Positions 61,171-64,000 of a DNA stretch of 64,000 nucleotides are shown piece by piece. A program made the translations under genes and the position numbers. The first letter of the stretch is position 1. Each line of letters opens with the position of its first letter. The notes beneath the pieces are model-generated. The model worked only from the letters and a program-made list of their open reading frames with translations, had not been told where the DNA came from and ran no database searches. Source of the DNA: Streptomyces sp. DG2A-72 (GTDB lineage: Bacteria > Actinomycetota > Actinomycetes > Streptomycetales > Streptomycetaceae); the NCBI RefSeq assembly GCF_030499575.1, contig NZ_JASTLC010000001.1, positions 4,488,001 through 4,552,000 of the forward strand, in the 5' to 3' direction.

Positions 61171-61755
61171 GTGCTGAACACTTCCCCTGCCACCACCCCG
61201 CCCGTCCCCGTGCCCCGCGCCGGGCATGCTGAGGGGGTGAGCAACGACGAGTTCCGCGCAGCCATGTCCCGGCTGGCCGCGGGCGTGGTCCTGGTGACCG
61301 CACAGGAACCCCCGCTCGACCCGGACGACCCCATGTCGCCGAAGGTCGAGGACGTCGGCATGACCGCGACGGCCTTCATGTCGGTGTCCCTCGACCCGCC
61401 CCTGGTCCTGGTCAGCCTGCGCGACGGCTCCCGTATGGACGACCTGCTCGCCGAGCAGCCCCTGTGGGCGGTCTCGGTCCTCTCCGAGAGCCAGCGCCAC
61501 ATCGCCGGCCGCTTCGCCATGAAGGGCCGCATCAGCGACCGTCTGCTCTTCGAGGACATCCCCTACGTCCGCGGCGAGGCGACCGGCGCCCCCCTCGTGG
61601 GCGGCGCCCTCGCGACACTGGAGTGCCGTACCGAACAGCGGGTGCCCGCGGGCGACCACACGCTGGTGATCGGCCGGGTGCTGACGGCCGCCGTACCGAG
61701 CGCGGACGGCGGCCCGCTCGCGTATTTCCGGGGACGGTACCGGCAGTTGGGGTGA
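61171..61755 (+). CDS. Flavin reductase-like FMN-binding protein
   Basis: 194 residues from GTG 61171; a later GTG at 61237 ([21 protein letters not shown]) is possible and fits the family start better, but neither has a clear ribosome site. The flavin-reductase split barrel: [92 protein letters not shown]. It supplies reduced flavin to an unknown partner or acts as an FMN-binding oxidoreductase. Confidence 0.9.
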   Translation: MLNTSPATTPPVPVPRAGHAEGVSNDEFRAAMSRLAAGVVLVTAQEPPLDPDDPMSPKVEDVGMTATAFMSVSLDPPLVLVSLRDGSRMDDLLAEQPLWAVSVLSESQRHIAGRFAMKGRISDRLLFEDIPYVRGEATGAPLVGGALATLECRTEQRVPAGDHTLVIGRVLTAAVPSADGGPLAYFRGRYRQLG

Positions 61756-61769
61756 CGTCACACATCCAG

Positions 61770-62645
61770 TCACACATCCAGGAGCGTGATGTCGAGGTCG
61801 GCGGCGCGGGCGGGGTCGGTCGTGATGTCGATCGCGATGATCCGGTCGTGTGCGACCGTGAAGCTGAGCGCCCGCACGGGGCGGCCGTCCACCAGGACGG
61901 CGATGCCGACGTTGCCGCCGATCAGGGCGGGGCGGGTGATCAGGGCGGGCTGTGCCAGGGCGGCCTGCGAGTAACGGGACGCCGAAGAAGCGACCGCCAC
62001 GGCGCCCGAGGTCACGCCGGCCTCGGACCGCGCCACGACATCCGGGTCCAGGACCTCCACCAGCGCGTCGAAGTCGCCGTCCCGCGCGGCGGCCAGGAAG
62101 GCGTCGACGACCCGCCGCTGCCGTACCAGATCGGTGTCCGGGGCCTCGGCGCCCTGCACCCGCCGCCGGGCGCGACTGGCCAGCTGCCGGGCCGCGGTCG
62201 GCGTCCGCCCCACGATCGTGGCGACCTCGTCGAACGGCACCGCGAACAGATCGTGCAGCACGAACGCCAGCCGCTCGGCGGGCGACAGCGTCTCCAGTAC
62301 GACCAGCAGCGCGACACCCACCGAGTCCGCGAGCAGCGCGTCCTGCTCCGGGTCCGGCGCCGTGTCCGTCGGCACGGGCGCGCCGGAGTCGAGGGGCTGT
62401 TCGGCGCGGGACTTCCGGGTGCGGAGCATGTCGAGGCAGACCCGGCCCACCACCGTCGTGAGCCAGCCCCCGAGATTGCCGACCTGACTGGTGTCCGACC
62501 GGCTCAGCCGCAGCCACGCCTCCTGCACCGCGTCCTCGGCCTCGGCCCGCGAGCCGAGCATGCGGTAGGCGACGGCACTGAGGTGACTTCGGTGCGACTC
62601 GAAGTGCTCGGCGAGGAACTCGGTGCTGTGCGGCGCGTCGGTCAT
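61770..62645 (-). CDS. ECF sigma factor with SnoaL-like C-terminal domain
   Basis: 291 residues from ATG 62645 ([10 protein letters not shown]) with GAGGGGACC upstream. Region 2: [27 protein letters not shown]; region 4: [43 protein letters not shown]. The C-terminal 120 residues ([46 protein letters not shown]) are a SnoaL-like fold as in SigJ-type ECF factors, where it substitutes for an anti-sigma factor. No anti-sigma gene adjoins it. The target regulon is not visible. Confidence 0.94.
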   Translation of the reverse strand: MTDAPHSTEFLAEHFESHRSHLSAVAYRMLGSRAEAEDAVQEAWLRLSRSDTSQVGNLGGWLTTVVGRVCLDMLRTRKSRAEQPLDSGAPVPTDTAPDPEQDALLADSVGVALLVVLETLSPAERLAFVLHDLFAVPFDEVATIVGRTPTAARQLASRARRRVQGAEAPDTDLVRQRRVVDAFLAAARDGDFDALVEVLDPDVVARSEAGVTSGAVAVASSASRYSQAALAQPALITRPALIGGNVGIAVLVDGRPVRALSFTVAHDRIIAIDITTDPARAADLDITLLDV

Positions 62646-62743
62646 GGTCGGGGTCCCCTCGTACGGATCGCGGTCGGTCGACACGAACATGACGGATGGG
62701 GTGGGGGAAACGTGACAGGGGAGCCGGTGTTCTCACGCCGACC

Positions 62744-62821
62744 GGCTCAGGACCGGCCATGCGGCCGACGGCTCAGGACCGGCCATGCGGCCGACGGCTC
62801 AGGACCGGCCATGCGGCCGAC
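62744..62821 (+). repeat. Three tandem 26-bp repeats
   Basis: Units 62744-62769, 62770-62795 and 62796-62821 are identical copies built of GGCTCAGGACCGGCCATGCG plus GCCGAC. A partial fourth unit runs into the arfB stop codon. Between arfB and the sigma-factor promoter. Confidence 0.92.
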
Positions 62822-62825
62822 CGCC

Positions 62826-63254
62826 TCAGGACCAGTCCCGCCCCGACCGCCCCCGCTTCGTGTCCGACCGCGCCTTCTTCTCCCGCAGCCGCCGCTCGTT
62901 GATCCCGCGTGGGATGCGCGTCGGCCGCCGCGGCTTGGGCGGCGGCGCGGTGGCCTCGGCCAGAAGGGCGGCAAGGCGTACGGCGGCGGTCTCGCGGTTG
63001 CGCCACTGGGACCGGTGCTCGGAGGACCGTACGGTGATGACCCCGTCGACGAGCCGGGCGGCCAGCCGCTCCAGGGCCCGCCGCTTCCACACCTCGGGCA
63101 GGGCCTCGGTCTTCGCCAGGTCGAAGCGCAACTCCACCTGCGAGTCACTGGTGTTGACGTGCTGACCGCCCGGACCCGAGGACCGCGAGAAACGCCACAT
63201 CAGCTCGGCCTCGGGAAGCGAGACGGAGCCGCGAATGGGATAGGGACCGGACAT
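62826..63254 (-). CDS. arfB: Alternative ribosome-rescue factor ArfB (peptidyl-tRNA hydrolase)
   Basis: 142 residues from ATG 63254 ([15 protein letters not shown]). The release-factor-like catalytic domain: [30 protein letters not shown] with the GGQ loop that hydrolyses peptidyl-t[37 protein letters not shown]. The basic C-terminal tail ([27 protein letters not shown], split over two helices) inserts into the empty mRNA channel of stalled ribosomes. Full length and intact. Confidence 0.95.
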   Translation of the reverse strand: MSGPYPIRGSVSLPEAELMWRFSRSSGPGGQHVNTSDSQVELRFDLAKTEALPEVWKRRALERLAARLVDGVITVRSSEHRSQWRNRETAAVRLAALLAEATAPPPKPRRPTRIPRGINERRLREKKARSDTKRGRSGRDWS

Positions 63255-63425
63255 GGCTCCATGGTCGCCGCTCTGTCCGGTCCACGTCACCCCAATATCC
63301 AGAGCGTCCCGGCCATCCCGGGTAAAGAAAGTAAAGCCACCTGGAACCTCGCGTTCGCTCCCGGCGTTCATAGGGGTAGCTGTAGCGTTCTTGCCGTACG
63401 TAAACGAGGGAAGGGACTCCCAACA

Positions 63426-64000
63426 ATGGCTGTAAGCCTGTCCAAGGGTGGCAACGTCTCGCTCACCAAGGAGGCTCCGGGCCTGACCGCCGTCACCGTG
63501 GGCCTCGGCTGGGACGTCCGCACCACCACCGGCACGGACTTCGACCTCGACGCCTCGGCGATCGCGGTCAACCCGCAGGGCAAGGTGTACTCCAACGCCC
63601 ACTTCATCTTCTTCAACAACAAGCAGACGCCGGACAACACCATCGTCCACACCGGCGACAACCGCACGGGCGAGGGCGAGGGCGACGACGAGGCGATCAA
63701 GGTCAACCTGGCCGGCCTCCCGGCCGACGTCGAAAAGATCGTCTTCCCGGTGTCCATCTACGACGCCGAGAACCGCACGCAGAACTTCGGCCAGGTGCGC
63801 AACGCCTACATCCGCATCCTCAACGAGGCCGGCGGCGCCGAGATCGCCCGCTACGACCTCTCGGAGGACGCGGCCACCGAGACGGCCATGGTCTTCGGCG
63901 AGCTCTACCGCAACGGCGCGGAGTGGAAGTTCCGCGCAGTCGGCCAGGGCTACGCCTCGGGCCTGGTCGGCATCGCCCAGGACTTCGGCGTGAACGTCTG
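63426..64000 (+). CDS. terD: TerD-family tellurium-resistance protein (cut at the window end)
   Basis: 191 codons from ATG 63426, with GAGGGAAGGGACTCC upstream. The frame ends in NV followed by TG at the last two bases, so only the last base of the stop is missing. TerD fold: [42 protein letters not shown] (calcium-binding acidic site), [77 protein letters not shown] end. Binds calcium and belongs to stress/tellurite systems that occur in several copies in Streptomyces. Confidence 0.96.
   Translation, partial: MAVSLSKGGNVSLTKEAPGLTAVTVGLGWDVRTTTGTDFDLDASAIAVNPQGKVYSNAHFIFFNNKQTPDNTIVHTGDNRTGEGEGDDEAIKVNLAGLPADVEKIVFPVSIYDAENRTQNFGQVRNAYIRILNEAGGAEIARYDLSEDAATETAMVFGELYRNGAEWKFRAVGQGYASGLVGIAQDFGVNV

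Overview
The window is a stretch of Streptomyces-type actinomycete chromosome. It has very high GC with strong third-position GC bias, frequent GTG/CTG/TTG starts, many 4-bp stop/start overlaps, and several Streptomyces-typical families (DUF397, DUF3027, DUF3263, Scr1-type XRE regulators, futalosine-route menaquinone genes, a stand-alone GroEL with CIRCE, a DasR-type GlcNAc locus). From memory, the gene order groEL - csp - MoaD-like - thrC - gpgS - otsA/otsB - sugar-binding protein - nagK - nagA - pfkB - CBM protein - cdgB - terD resembles the SCO4277-SCO4330 part of S. coelicolor; I could not align it.

Layout. 1-6750 is accessory: a secreted protein, a frameshifted toxin-like stub with an immunity-like partner, a 1,039-residue sacsin/Hsp90-type ATPase, a GNAT, a DUF397 gene with a broken regulator in front, and a decayed two-gene pair. 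6778-14400 is mostly core: DUF3027, an MFS exporter, a lipoprotein, mqnB-mqnD, a long cold-shock protein, a HAD phosphatase and a membrane protein. 14600-20842 holds a split XPB-type pair (separate N-terminal/WYL-like protein and helicase) flanking two tiny secreted peptides and an unusual fusion of a UPF0114 membrane domain to an IstB-type ATPase. 21324-26708 carries a HelD/HelR-like helicase, cutC, and HD, maleylpyruvate-isomerase-like and GNAT genes.

26867-32096 is the most interesting part: a small Pepco-like protein followed by a 1,603-residue protein joining a caspase-like protease with intact His/Cys, a GHKL (HSP90-type) ATPase, and a C-terminal array of about six wHTH-like repeats. 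This has the architecture of predicted NTP-dependent conflict or programmed-death systems. 32289-36112 is amino-sugar/peptidoglycan recycling (RpiR regulator, MurQ, PTS EIIBC). 36160-45065 is mixed accessory DNA: an aldo/keto reductase, an XRE/DUF397 pair, DinB, a TnpB-like RuvC nuclease, an SDR/HxlR divergent pair, a RelE remnant and a DHA2 exporter.

45273-64000 is conserved: groEL with a three-half-site CIRCE, a small cold-shock protein, a MoaD/ThiS-type sulfur carrier, threonine synthase behind an S-box (SAM) riboswitch, trehalose and glucosylglycerate enzymes, a DasR-type nagK-nagA locus, pfkB, a CBM-type surface protein, a GAF-PAS-GGDEF cyclase with a Crp-like site upstream, a flavin reductase, an ECF sigma factor, ArfB and terD (cut at the window edge).

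Genome-scale texture: at least eight copies of one intergenic hairpin repeat family are scattered through the window, two of them translated as part of nagA and the PTS gene. Two short tandem-repeat arrays are present, and five or more genes look frameshifted or truncated, mostly toxin/antitoxin-like. I see no tRNA, rRNA or CRISPR array.
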